Assembly: GCF_009905375.1 (NCBI RefSeq) | Contig: NC_133650.1 | Coordinates: 299,893,957-299,957,956 of the forward strand | Reading direction: 5' to 3' | Origin: Apium graveolens | Taxonomy: Eukaryota; Streptophyta; Magnoliopsida; Apiales; Apiaceae | Length of the DNA stretch: 64,000 nucleotides | Part shown: one piece after another, positions 48,001 to 60,456 of the stretch | Layout: the number at the start of each line of letters is the position of its first letter | How positions within the stretch are numbered: position 1 is the stretch's first letter | The notes under the pieces: generated by a model | Database searches by the model: none | What the model was told of the DNA's origin: nothing | Seen by the model: the letters and a program-made list of their open reading frames with translations, nothing else | Position numbers and translations under genes: made by a program

Positions 48001-51000
48001 TGGGTTCGATCCTCGGTCATTTATGAGAACAAATACTCATTTGTAAGGCTATAAGCCATATTTTTCAAAAAAAAAACAAAAAGTGAAATAATTAATTTCT
48101 CTACCTTCTTCTGTATGAGTTACTGAAAAAGAGAGGACAGGAAGGCTAGTGATTGAGAAAAAAGTTGTTTTTATTTGAATTGGTTTCATCGAGTCCCAAG
48201 AGATAGTGGACAAGTGGTTTCCACTATTGTCCAAGGAGGAACCATTTTGTTCGTTACTTAGTTTGCCTCTTTGTTCCTTTGTTAGTAGCAAGGACAAACA
48301 TTTTAGAAGTGTGCACAATTTGATATATATATGCTAGATTGTGTGTGCTATTTACTCACCATACTTGTTGATATTTAAACTTCACACGAGCCTTGCAACT
48401 GTGGATTTTCAATGGGAAGACATATATTCAGGATAAAATCCTACACAGTGAACTGTAACACAAATCAATTGATTTCAATGTCAATAATCTACTTAGAACT
48501 TAATGTTCTACCTATCATTGTCTGGGGAAGTAGTCAGTGAGGTTTCGCATAGAATTTGAAGGGTTAGAAGTGTTTAGGATCTTTAATTTGTATATTGAAT
48601 TTCTAGTTCTCTTATGTTATTTTTGGTATATTATTTTCTTGTGAGATTTAATGCACAAGTTATTGAATACCTATTACTGGATTAAGTTTTTCGTTTGTAA
48701 TTCCTGTGAACGTTTGCACGCGTTACTCTGTAGGAGACAGCCTTGCAATCTTAAAGAATGAATTGAAAAGTCAAAAGAAGCACGTCAGAAGTCTGAAAAA
48801 GAAGTCACTCTGGAGCAAGATTTTAGAAGAGGCAAGTAGATTATCTATTATGTACCTTCCTAGGTATAGTGGTTAGCTTGAAACACTGTACTTTTCATTA
48901 TCAAGGATTTTGTTGCTGATAGTTGTGTTTCCACTACTCTGAATATGTACTGAATATTGAATAGTTTTGGTGCCTTTTGTACATTAACCTTATGGCGAAT
49001 ATCTTTGATGAATAAGATTTGCACTTGGAAAGTATTGAATAGATATCCTAGTTTGTAGTGACAACTGAATTGATCAGGCTAATTGTGCTTTTTCCTTTCT
49101 ACATATAAAGGTAATGGAGAAGCTTGTGGACATTGTACACTTCTTGAATACGGAGATTCATAATGTTTTCGGCAGTGCTGGTATGCAACCAAACTTTTAT
49201 CAATATAACTATCATAATTGTATTAAAATTTGTTGTACTCTGGTACGTCAACCTGCCGGATTTGGTGCAGCGTGAAAACGACAATTCTCTAATTTTAACC
49301 CTTCAAAAAATCTATGTAGCAACATAAGTTGCTTACATCTATTACTTTTAACCATGGCTGTCTTTTATATAAATCATTTCTTAGAGGAATAAATAGGACA
49401 ACGAGATCATATAGAAAAGAGATGCTTTTTAATATCGTAATGTGGGAGGATCACATGAATCTTTCAATTTTGATGGTACTCCTGGCTAGTTTTGTCTTTC
49501 TATTTACGGAAGCATTTTGACAAGAGAGTGAGATGATGAAGATATGAGGTCTTCATCATATCAAAAGTTGTAATGTAATCTATTGAGGTCCACATGCCAT
49601 TGGAAATATTTCGTAATACAGAGGGATGATCTCCCAGATGGCTGGTCACATTTGTTTCAGGGGTTAAGAGCCCAGGACTCCTGTTGATGCTTTTATGATT
49701 TCATAGAAGTCATCCGGTTCATCTTTTTACAGAATTTACTCTAGGTTAAAATGACTCATTCTTTGTTCACAGTATTGTGCCTTTAAAAAAGTAGACTTTA
49801 CTGTTCTGCTCTCTTTTAGTTTCTTGATCCAATCAAATTTTCAAGATTGTTGCTGATGATATTTCCTTTTTGCAAATCATACAGACAGAGATAGACCAGC
49901 AAGAAACAATCATCAGAAGCTAGGGTCGGCTGGCCTTGCATTACATTATGCAAATATCATTACTCAAATTGATACACTGGTGAGTACTGATTATATATTT
50001 AGCACAGATGTGTATACACACACACACACATACTCCCTCCATCCCACTCCATCCCACTGGATTCTTTACATTGGGGACGGGGATCGGCACACATTTTAAG
50101 GCTCCAGTAAAACATGATTTTCTAAATATTTTTTTTAAAATATTTTTTTCTTTTAAATAAAAATATAATGTTTAAACTTTTATACAGAAAAAATATTCTA
50201 AAAAAATTATAAAACTATACTTTAGAGTAGCCTTAAAATGCGTGCCAAGCATGAGGAAAAATATGTAAAGAATCCAGTGGGACGGACGAAGGGAATATGA
50301 TTTAGGGGTTTTTGATCTAATTTCATTTGTATTTAGAGGTCATCAATTCGTTTCCCATAAAAGCACCAAGAAATCGTGTTATATTTTTGTATTTCTTGTA
50401 CTTTCTGCGTACATCACACCCTCCTCGTACCATGCTCTAATCGAGATTTACAGGGTATGTTTGGTTAGTTAGTTGGTATTTTTAAAATTGACATGACACC
50501 AATAATTTATGATATTATTACATAGAGGATATAGTGGTCATCTCACATTTTTGTTAAGGTCACCCCCAGTTAAATGACATAAATAACATATATGTCACAA
50601 ACATGTATAAAAAGAGAGGGTGATTTAAGTATTTACTCAATACTAACATTAAATTTATATTCTTCTATAATATAAATAAATTGTAACAGATTTTGATCAT
50701 TCAAGTAATAAAAATTTCAATTATTAGAGTGAGGAATATTTTGATAGTTTTATTTTCAAAAAATCTTAAAATAAATTATTAATATAACAAGTTAATGGTT
50801 TGTAAATTTAGTTAAAGATTTTAAGAAAGGTGTTAAAATTTGTAAGTAGTGGTTGTGAATGTGAAAAAAAAAACTTTAGATGTCATATTTTTCCATACTT
50901 GTCCATAATTATTGTATTAAATCACTATGTATATGAAAAAATCAACACTGAAAATGACAGGTAGTGGATAATTTTGGAATATTAGCTTTCTATGTAGAGG

Positions 51001-52692
51001 TTGACAAATAATACAGTATAGGATAAATTTTTCTCAAAAGAAACTATTTTGTTGGGATGAAAGATTTAGTTGTTATTCACTATATGTCTATATCAGGTAG
51101 ACAAATAATATTGGGCTAAATTTTTCTCTCAAGAGACTATTGTATTGGGATGGAAGAGTGTTGTAATTTACTATTTCAGGTACTTGTTACACGAAATGAA
51201 TCTCAAGTACTCCAAACTGTTCCCAGTTCTTTCAGTGGCGTAAACATGACTTCAGTTCATTTAATATAAACTGTTCAAATAATGCTATGTTTTATTTCAT
51301 TTAGCTATGTTGAATGAGCAAGTTCTTTGTGAAGTATAAATATTCTGTTGTACTCAGGTGGCCAGACCAGGTTTCATGCCTCCAAATACAAGGGATGCTC
51401 TATATCATGGATTACCACCTAATATCAAGTCAGCATTGCGCTCTAAGTTGCAGTCATTTCACCACAAGGAAGAGGTACTTTTTAGGGGGTCCAACTGTTC
51501 TGAACATATTATAAAATGTTGCAGCCCTATGTCATCCAATTATGTAACCTCATAACTTGAATAAATTGTAATTTATACCTTTTTGTTATGTCCATTACTG
51601 CTTGTTTCTTTCTTATGTGTACTTGCCTGTAGCGACTACTCACAGTTCTGTATTATTTCAGCTTACCGTCCCTTTGATCAAAGCTGAAATGGAGAAAACA
51701 TTGCAGTGGCTTGTTCCTTTGGCTACAAATACTACCAAGTAAAACTTTCTTATAAAATCTAGCAGAGTAAAACTAACATTACAAATGTCTTTTATACCCT
51801 TCTGTTTTGCAATGCCATGCACATCAAGGAGAATAGTGTCACTTCTGTTCAAGTTCAAGTCTCAATTGACAAAGAATGCTAAATTATTTGTAGGGTCCTT
51901 CAATTTGAAACTACTTTAGCTGTGTTTTGGTAGCAGAACAAAGCAAAAAAGTTGTTTCTCGTCAGGAGATCGTTATTTTGTAGAATATTATACTGTTTTT
52001 TTTATTTCGCTTCTACTTGATAGTAATCCTTGTGTTATGGTATAAACAGAGCTCATCATGGATTTGGTTGGGTTGGGGAATGGGCAAATGCAGGGTGAGT
52101 AAAAAACCTATATATTTTTTTTTCTGGGGTTTACTCTTTTGTTTCTACTTCATATATTAAACAAGTGGGTGACTTTTATAGGTCTGAGGTGAACAAAAAC
52201 CCCTCCAGCCAGAGTGAGTTGATCAAGATCGAAACACTCCATCATGCGGATAAGGATAAAACTGAATCATATATTCTCGAATTGATTGTGTGGCTTCACC
52301 ATCTTATCATCCAATCAAGGGTGGGTAATGGAGGTTTCAGGTCCCCAGTTATATCCCCAATACGGTCCCCTAATCAAAACACAATACATTTAACACAAAA
52401 ACCCAGCTCTCAGTCACCAACATTAACAGTTGAGGATCAGATGATGCTTCAGGATGTAACCAAGAGGAAACTAACACCCGGATTAAGTAAGAGTCAAGAA
52501 TTTGACACTACAAAAAGTACTTTAAGCAAGTACCACAGGTTAAGTAAGAGTAGCAACCACTCTCCATCTGAAGGCCAAAAAGATTTTTACTCTGCAAAGA
52601 GGCCATTATACGTTCCTGTCTTTAACTTTGATATTGACAAAACCAAAGCCTTAGATGTCATTGACCGGGTCGACAGTGTAGGGAGCTTATGA
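45040..52692 (+). CDS. PSI1: PSK SIMULATOR (PSI1-like) protein, DUF3475 and DUF668 (12 exons)
   Basis: PSI proteins are plant growth regulators linked to phytosulfokine and brassinosteroid signalling in Arabidopsis and reported as nuclear. Exons: 45,040-45,360, 45,729-46,054, 46,261-46,353, 46,439-46,529, 47,669-47,762, 48,734-48,831, 49,111-49,180, 49,885-49,979, 51,358-51,474, 51,662-51,738, 52,050-52,094 and 52,182-52,692. Phases join without a break to 645 aa, close to the Arabidopsis length. I start at ATG 45,040 because it gives MGGFCSKKS, a canonical N-myristoylation site (Gly2, Cys5). DUF3475 spans about 157-216 (ISILSFEVANTVVKGAKLM). DUF668 spans about 270-355 (LGSAGLALHYANIITQID through GLPPNIKSALRSKLQ). 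The C-terminus is Ser/Pro-rich. Intron 6 uses a GC donor (GCAAGT). Introns hold a minisatellite, a SINE and a MITE. The family is sure; which paralogue (PSI1, 2 or 3) is less so. Confidence 0.93.
47136..47272. repeat. 46-bp minisatellite, three copies, in PSI intron 4
   Basis: The unit AGCTACTAACAGAGTAATCT...GAAAACAGAGAAATCA repeats at 47,136, 47,182 and 47,228 with a few substitutions. Confidence 0.9.
47951..48080 (+). mobile_element. tRNA-derived SINE, copy 2, in PSI intron 5
   Basis: It has the A-box-like GGATGACTCAAGTGGTTAA, TTTATCCTCTGTCGTCCC, the B box GGTTCGATCC, the body ACTCATTTGTAAGGCTATAA and a run of A at the end. It is the same family as the minus-strand copy at 26,098-26,235 and is cleanly within the intron. 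Confidence 0.85.
50031..50297. mobile_element. MITE, family A copy 3, in PSI intron 8
   Basis: About 267 bp with inverted arms: left CATCCCACTGGATTCTTTAC and CACATTTTAAGGCTCC, right AGCCTTAAAATGCGTGCC and GTAAAGAATCCAGTGGGACG. The ends TACTCCCTCC and GGGAATA fit a Stowaway/mariner-type MITE with TA target. A partial duplication of the end (CTCCATCCCACTCCATCC) is present. Confidence 0.85.
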
Positions 52693-55325
52693 ATTCTGGA
52701 GGATAGATTGTATAGGATCTGCAGCCATATTTCAGCTATGAGGCTAGGTATTGCAGTGCATACATCTTGTTCCTGTATGCCGCTTCGCGTTTTGGAATGC
52801 TGTATGCAAGGTACACCGAGAGAGGAGGATCATGATTTATGAGTGAGGGACAGGCAAGATGGTGACAGAAGACAGAACTCAGAATCTGTTTTGAATGTGA
52901 ATATAAACAATTTTCATAGTCACGATAGTAATATCAATATACGAAGGCGTGGGAAGAGTGCTCAGAGGCTTCGGAGATATTGAATAATGGTAATGCTCAT
53001 GTACAGAATGCTATTATAATTTCAGCTGTTGTTTTTTTTCTTTTAAAATTACCCTGACGTATTGTAGGTGTCTCTTTGGTTTATGATCACTCTTCAAGAG
53101 ATTATAGAACATAAATATAATAATTGGAGAGTTTGTGAGGTATTCATTTAAATATAATAACTTTAAAAGCTTTAAAGTTATCGTTAACTTCTAAAAATAA
53201 ATATTTATTGGTAAAAATATATTTAACGTTTAAATAAATATTTATCTTAAGAAGTGTGTAATGCAATTTTATCATTAAAAGTTATCTACAAAAGTGTTCT
53301 TACATATATCATTTAATGATACATGAACCGATGAAATATTTATAGATAATATTCCTTTGGTCTCTTTTTAGATATCATAGTCAAATTGATCAACTTTTGA
53401 CTAATTATTAAAATTTATTCATCAATAATTTTAAAAACAGGTTGGTTCTAATTTTCAATAATATAATTTTTGAAAATAATTTTAATTATATAACATACTT
53501 AAATTTCAGTCAAAATTCGGTTAAATTGACCATGACAACTAAGAAGAGACGCCCCGAGAGTATATATTAGTGATTCGGAGAAAATGAGGTATTTCACTAT
53601 ATTAAACTATATAACATTAGGAAAAAAATTCATGTAAGTTACCCAGGAAAATTGCACGAGTATATAGTGTTATTTAATAATAAATTTAAAAAAAAAATGT
53701 TCCTAAGTACGTACTTATGGAGCTTACATGATTATATAATATATTTTTAGTGATAGAGTTGTAATTTTTTAAATAAATTATGTAATTACGATAATACCCC
53801 TCGTGCATTTGCATTAAAAAACTCTTTGTATTGGAAAAAACTAATGGATTTAACTGTATATAATTTTTGCTAAATATAATTATATATGGTGAGTTTTTAT
53901 ATTATAAAATTTTGCTAATTTGATAATTTGGAAATGTATTGGATTACAAAGATATCTAAAAAAAAGTAAAGTTTATAAAATTTAATAAAAGTCAGAGAAA
54001 ATATTACTAAGAAATGATTATGATGAGACAATGGAATCAGTAATGACTTATTTCTTGTCGTTCATAATTCGATTGTCGCTAACCCAATTTATTTGGTAGA
54101 AAGATATTCGCATAGGAAGGCATATAGGTTTAATTATTAAAAAAACTATTCTCAATGCAATGTCTTGTTTTCCAATTTGGATACTGGAAAATATTTTGAC
54201 GCTATAATGATTATTATAATTATGGCTCCACCCTTGTATTTATAAATTAACATTTTATTCTTATATTTAAATTCTTTGCAAAATGTACAAATTCTTATTT
54301 TTATTTTCTAAATTGGGGAAAAAAATTATAATAACTGAAAACCAAATTTTATTGATATCATTATATTACCCATTATAAAAAAACATATATTATTTTACTA
54401 AGTAACTAAGTAGAAAAGAATCATAACTAAGTAACTATTAGTACTATCTAGTATGTGCTACAATTTTTACTGAACAATATAATTTTCAAATAATATATAT
54501 TGAAATTAACATCACATAATAATATTTATTTTTAAGGGAAAATAGTATTTATTTTAAAATTATCTAGTTTTCTATAAAATTAATACTCGCATTAGTAAAT
54601 TATATTTTTACTAATTCTAAACTTATTCATAGAAACATTTGGCAAAGAAAGATCATTACAAATAATCACAATTTTTGAAAATAAAGCTTTTTGTTTTAGT
54701 TGAGAGGAACCCAGACAAACTTACAAATATTTAAATTTATAATAAAATACTTAAGTTTATCACTAATCACTAAAATAAAATGTGCCTAAAAAGAAAAGCT
54801 AGAATCTTTCCCATGGTCTCTCATAAGTTTCAAAATAAGATAGTACCACTGGTTAGATTTTACTGAACTAAAATAAAGCTCTTGAAGATCCTATCAGTTT
54901 TATAATATATTTTTTTGTTTGATAATCAACCATTGTATTAAAAAGGAAACAGGACAACACGTGGAGAACCTCGTATTGCTATAAGGGAAAAGAACCCAGC
55001 CATTGAGACACCCATAATCTAGGCTTAGATCATTGATGTTTTTCAAGCTGCATTCAGACCCTCTTCCACGAAAACATCTCCATCAGCACTTCCTTCTATG
55101 TCCATGAGATTAAAGTTTTGACTCCCATGTCCATCTTTAAAAGATTTTGAATAGTTAATTTTAGGGGGCAATCAAATTAATAAGTTTTTCAAAATCACCA
55201 ATGAATGCAATATTCATAGATCCTTCACACAGTAGCCTTCAAAAACTTGTTCCTCCAAGTCCATTAAACCATTGAGGTTACCTTCATCTAGAATTTACAC
55301 CGCTTTTTGAGACATTAAACCATCA
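52693..55325. other. PSI 3' flank and AT-rich intergenic DNA
   Basis: The first roughly 350 bases are probably the PSI 3' UTR. A family B MITE lies at 53,352-53,562. The remainder is AT-rich and I see no gene in it. Confidence 0.6.
53352..53562. mobile_element. MITE, family B copy 2
   Basis: The left arm has GTCAAATTGATCAACTTTTGAC and the right arm has CAGTCAAAATTCGGTTAAATTGACC, with outer ends TTCCTTTGGTCTC and GACGCCCCGAGAG. It is related to 34,411-34,667. Confidence 0.6.
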
Positions 55326-55615
55326 TTATTCAATATACAGTCTGGGTGATAATTTACATTTTCCTTTGTCATAGAGATCTGAACAAATTTTTGCCTTGGG
55401 GACTGTATGACTGGAAGATAGTGTTAAACTGGAAGTTTTGATTGATGTAAAACACAATATAACCTCCCACAGAATTCGCATACGTATTTTGAGTTTGAGA
55501 AAACTCATTTTCTGTATATTATGGGAGATTAAAAAACTGATTAACTCATTTTCTGTATCCGGGAGATTAACAAACTGATTCATTTCAGATGATATGGAGA
55601 TCGAGAAGTGGATAC

Positions 55616-55811
55616 CTCGCCTTCTCTTATGTTAAGAAGCATTTCAGTTGCAGCTAACCCCATGTCCAGACTCAAGTATTCTTGCAAAGTTGGAAAAGAC
55701 AACAGAGATGGAAGCAAAAGAGATGTAACTATATCCATGCCTTCATTTCCCAACATGATAGTAGCACGGTTCAAATCTGGAGGGAAAACGAAACCCTCAG
55801 CAATATGGTAA
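55616..55811 (-). pseudogene. Orphan exon-like open stretch (minus strand)
   Basis: Between a minus-strand AG acceptor at 55,812-55,813 and a GT donor at 55,614-55,615 lies an open frame of about 65 residues with normal composition. It contains YHIAEGFVFPPDLNRAT and LPSLLSFPTLQEYLSLDMGL. I do not recognise the protein. A second exon-like piece lies upstream on the same strand at 57,656-57,755. No complete gene can be assembled, so this is a fragment, a captured exon or part of a poorly visible gene. Confidence 0.3.
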
Positions 55812-55852
55812 CTTAAAAATATCATAATTTTAAATTTGAATTAGGGTGGTGT

Positions 55853-56215
55853 CACACTTTAAATAAAACTATTCCATGAAACTCCACACAAGAAATCCAA
55901 AAAGAGACAAACAAAGAGACCTTTAAAATATAAAAATTAATCAAAAAAATATTTCTTACTCATGGACAATAAACTTAAGCATCAGAAATATCCAGATGAC
56001 CCGCCTTAAACAAAACTACTCCACGAAACTCCACACAAGAAATCCAAAAAGAGGCAAACAAAGAGACCTTTAAAATATGAAAATTAAACAAAGAAATATT
56101 TCTTACTTTTGGACAACAAACTTAAGCATTAGAAATATTCATGTGACACTTTAAATAAAATTATTCCACAAACTTCACATAAGAAATCCAAAAAGAAACC
56201 TTTAAAAATCTTTGT
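55853..56215. repeat. 147-bp tandem repeat, about 2.5 copies
   Basis: The unit AAATAAAACTATTCC...CACAAGAAATCCAAAAAGA...TTTCTTACT...AACTTAAGCAT starts near 55,861, 56,008 and 56,153; the last copy is truncated. Confidence 0.85.
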
Positions 56216-58103
56216 AAGTTGCATGTTGTGGATTGTGAAGGTGTAATGAAAGGTAAATAGTGCAACACCAATTGCAAGACACTGACTAAAAATTACCTTG
56301 ACCATCAACATCACTCTATACCAGCTGTGATATTTTTACAGCAAGATGGAGGCCTCGTAAAAGAAAACCTTGACAAACCCAACTAATTCTGGGGAGTTTG
56401 GAAAAGTAACAACATCACTACTCTATGAAAATTATCTGGCAATATAGGTGAAGGGTGTCACGGGAGAAGGAGCAACCACTGTAATTCAACAATTTAGAAT
56501 ATAAAAATTAAATAAAGAAGCATTTACTGGAAAGTTTAGGCAGCACATATGTTATTTCGAGAGTGAAATTTAGATAAATAACAAACCTACACCTTTAGAA
56601 TCAGATGAATTAATTCCTTTAACATTAGCAAAGCTGGGTGTACTCAATAAATCAATCTTCCCCAATTTTCTAGGGTGTGTGCCTATATAAAGGAAGTTAA
56701 GGCAACATCTTAATTATAAATCTTCCTTAATTGTAACCACGTGTAAGGCTATAGTGGAGCTTGTTGTTGGCTTGGCAAATTAGCCTAATAAAACGGTCAT
56801 CATTATATATTCAAATTACAACATCTTAATTGTAAAGCTCATTGTATTCATCATTCATCAATTATAAATCATTATCAAACTTTATATAATAATTATATAA
56901 ACTTATTATATATATATATATATTGTATATAATAAATATACAATATATATTATAAAAGAAGTTCAAAACCCTTTGACATTTGAAAGAATTAGAAAACAGA
57001 TTTATATAGATATTTTATTATTTTTTAGCATGCCAGAGTAACTACACTTCTAGTTTAGCCAAATTTCTTACTACAAACATGAATCTTAGTCAAGAGAGGA
57101 GGATGAAATTTTAGAATTATTGTAGCATCATGTGCATTGGAACATAAAATTAACATTTAGCTTTAGAAACAAATATAGATATTCAGTGTAGACATAATTA
57201 TTATTTTTCTAGTAAATTCATAAGTTATGACTGATCTTTACAAAAGTCCAAATCTAGAAATGTCAAATTCCAGATATTAGCAATACCAGTCAGATTCATA
57301 GGGCACAAAACTCTATTCTTAGAGACAGTTTTGCTCTACACCTAACAAATATCATTCCCTTGATATATTAGGCCAATATGTATCTAAACTCAAATATATA
57401 AATAGTCAAAAGTAACTAATTGCAAGTAACTAACTGGTCAGTATGATTTGAATGAAGAATACATACTTATTACATAATTAGAAACAAATATATATTCTAT
57501 TTAAATGTGTATTAAATATGTAATTTGGAAATATTTTTCTGATTTTACAAAATTAGTCTTCAACAGGTCATATTGCATCTGCTCTTAAAAGCAATAAGCA
57601 AGAAACTTAAATTAAACTTGAGCAGCAAACTTGATTAGATATTGAAAAATATCACCTTTAGAACAAAACTTCCTTGCACGAATGTGGATGCCTCTTTCAT
57701 ATATTGAGTTCTTTTGCACCATGTTAAAAGATTTCAAAGTGTCTCCGACACCCATTCAAAAACTATGAAAGAAAATATGGTAGTAATTGAACTAAAAACA
57801 TCATCCCTATATAAATAGGGAAATTTATTATCATTAAGCACCCAACAACCAAAAACTATATAGGATCTTTAATCAAACACTTAGAGTGCATAAATATAAA
57901 ATAATGAATATATAAAATATTGAAAAAGAACTTACCCATTTATTTGAGTCGATTTATAAATGAAGAACAGATCGTCGTAACAAAAATTACTCATTGTCCG
58001 TGTACCTGATACATCACTAAAAAATAGATCGACCAGATCAAGATTAGTACCAACCGGAATGAACAATCTAGTTAAATAAGTAATCATATTCAATTAAAAT
58101 AAT
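56216..58103. other. AT-rich intergenic DNA
   Basis: Apart from an exon-like stretch at 57,656-57,755 and an AT-rich palindrome near 56,905-56,955, I see no features. Confidence 0.5.
57656..57755 (-). pseudogene. Orphan first-exon-like stretch (minus strand)
   Basis: A minus-strand ATG at 57,755 opens MGVGDTLKSFNMVQKNSIYE and, after further coding-like residues (HIRARKFCSKG), reaches a GT donor at 57,654-57,655. It could be the first exon of the fragment at 55,616-55,811. The product is not recognised. Confidence 0.25.
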
Positions 58104-59010
58104 TAAATGCAGAGTTCTATATAACAAACACATATTGCTTATATAAAAAGTTTTGATAATTTGATGCAGAAGGAATGAGATGGAGAGAAATGGTTATAAA
58201 GCTCAAATTCAAAATTTGGAATACAGAGACAGAAGGACACAAAAGATGGAGTACAAGAGATTTCAAAATTCAAATCAGTATACATGGATGAGATTTCGAT
58301 GAATGTTTGAAATTTGAATTATTCAAAAATGTGCATGTTGTATACGTGTTGGTAGCGTATATGTATGCATCTAATATATCTCGAGTATAAACCAAACTGA
58401 TATGCACGTGGGTTCTTTGGAAATCGGAAAGTAAGTAAAAAAATTATGTTGTACTATGTTTGGATGGCATTTTATGTAATTAGGTATGAAGTTTTGGGGT
58501 AGGCCTTGTAAATAGTCATGTTTTTTTTGTGATCTGGATTTATTATATAGATATAGATTAAATGCAGAGTTCTATATAACAAACACATATTGCTTATATG
58601 AAAAGTTTTGATAATTTGATGCTGAAGGAATGAGATGGAGAGAAATGATTTTAAAGCTCAAATTCAAAATTTGGAATACAGAGACAGAAGGGCACAAAAG
58701 ATAGAGTACAGAAGATTTCAAAATTCAAATTAGTATACATGGATGAGATTTCGATGAATGTTTGAAATTTGAATTATTCAAAAATGTGCATGTTGTATAC
58801 GTGTTGGTAGCGTATGTGTATGCATTTAATATATCTCGAATATAAACCAAACTGATATGCACGTGGGTTCTTTGAAAATCGGAAAGTAAGTAAAAAAATT
58901 ATGTTGTACTGTGTTTGGATGGCATTTTATGTAATTAGGTATGAAGATTTGGGGTAGGCCTTGTAAATAGTCATGTTTTTTTTGTCATATGGATTTATTA
59001 TATAGATAGA
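58104..59010. repeat. 455-bp tandem duplication
   Basis: Two nearly identical head-to-tail copies start TAAATGCAGAGTTC at 58,104 and 58,559. Each contains ATGTGCATGTTGTATACGTG and TATGCACGTGGG and ends in GGATTTATTATATAGAT. Differences are few, so the duplication is recent. No coding sequence is seen. Confidence 0.9.
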
Positions 59011-59572
59011 TAGATTGATGGATGGAATTTAAGTTCTCTGTTCACCTTTGAAATTTTGCACCAGATTCTGAGACCTTGGTACACGTTTTGGTAGTTAGCT
59101 CGAACGAGATTACAGCTATCATCACGACACTTTAGACTGTCCATTGCTAGCATATTACTATTACACAATAGATTTCAAACTCATAAATTTTAAAAACAAT
59201 TACGCGAAAACATTCCCGATTTTGTTTGGATCAGACACACAGCTCTGTATCGTTTGCGACATTTTAAACAACTCCACCGATAAGTATATTTTATAGGCAA
59301 AATAACTATCTCGATCTTAATCTATTTTGAATTGGATGACAAATAGATATATTTATCCGCATTGTGTGCAATAAATTTTGCAATATCTAAAACGCAGACA
59401 TATAGATATATTTATACGCAATAATTTTTCCAATCCCAATCAATTAGCTTAATTTTTTCTCCAGTCTCATTATATTTTGAATCAAGTATTATACGAAGTC
59501 CTTTCATAATAATTATTTTAATCTCAATTATTATAAATAAAATGCCTAATCAAATCGGGATTACTTTTTTTT

Positions 59573-60000
59573 TGGAACTAGTAAATAAAGCAGCGCTTCG
59601 CGGCGGCGTTATAAATTTTTCATAAATTTAATATAAATTCTAATATGAACTAATATTATAATTTAAAGAAAAAATAGTTTGAGTCGTCCTCTCGTCAAAC
59701 ACAATACTGATAAAAAATTATTATAATTTAGATAAAAAATAGTTTGAGTCGACCCTCCGGTAAAACACAATACTAATATAAACTATTATAATCTAAAAAA
59801 ATTAGTTTCAGCTTACTTCCGTCAAATATAATACTAATAAACAAATTATTAATATTTATATATAATTTAGTTTGAGTCGCCCTCCCGTCAAATACAATAC
59901 TAATAAAAAAAATATTATAATTTATATAAGATTTAACTCGAGCCTCCTTTTGAGTAGCCTTCACCTTAGAGTAGCCCTCTCCTTAAACACAATATTAATA
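59573..60000. repeat. Degenerate minisatellite (about 75-bp unit) beside a Helitron-like end
   Basis: The unit TTTGAGTCGCCCTC...GTCAAACACAATACTAATAA...ATTATAATTTA recurs about five times from 59,640 to 60,000 with much drift. Just left, ACTAGTAAATAAAGCAGCGC TTCGCGGCGGCG could be a minus-strand Helitron 3' end (GC hairpin plus CTAG), but this is weak. Confidence 0.5.
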
Positions 60001-60326
60001 AAAAAACTTCTTACCGCAATATATTTAAGCACATAGTGTTAAAAAATGGAAAGTTTGAGTCATATTTTAAGACATGTTCTTGATGTAATTTTCTAAAACT
60101 AATTGTCGGAGGTTGTTCCTTGTAATGAGGAATTAAACTTTCATATTTGTCATTTTCCTAGTGTAATCCATATAGAAATTGAGATGAAGTTAGTAGTTTG
60201 AAATAAGTTTGTGGGTTTTGTTCCGCATTGTTAAGTAAAGAAGGGTGTAGTGCTTTATATAGTACCATGTTCAAGAGTAGTATACCAAATACTAAGGCAT
60301 GTGGGTGTACATGATGTTATTGTGTG

Positions 60327-60430
60327 CCTCGCACGCACACACGCGCGTCGCTGCCGCCACGCCGCGACTCGGGTCGAAGGGCGATTTGGGTGAATGTCTC
60401 GGCATCTCGCGTACGCGAGGCGACCTGGGC
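60327..60430. other. GC-rich island with a 14-bp palindrome
   Basis: About 100 bp of strongly GC-rich sequence lies within AT-rich surroundings. It starts with CGCACGCACACACGCGCG and contains the palindrome CTCGCGTACGCGAG at 60,406-60,419. I cannot assign it; it may be part of an LTR leader together with the repeats that follow. Confidence 0.5.
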
Positions 60431-60456
60431 AAGAAATTTTACTGCTTGTTTAATTG

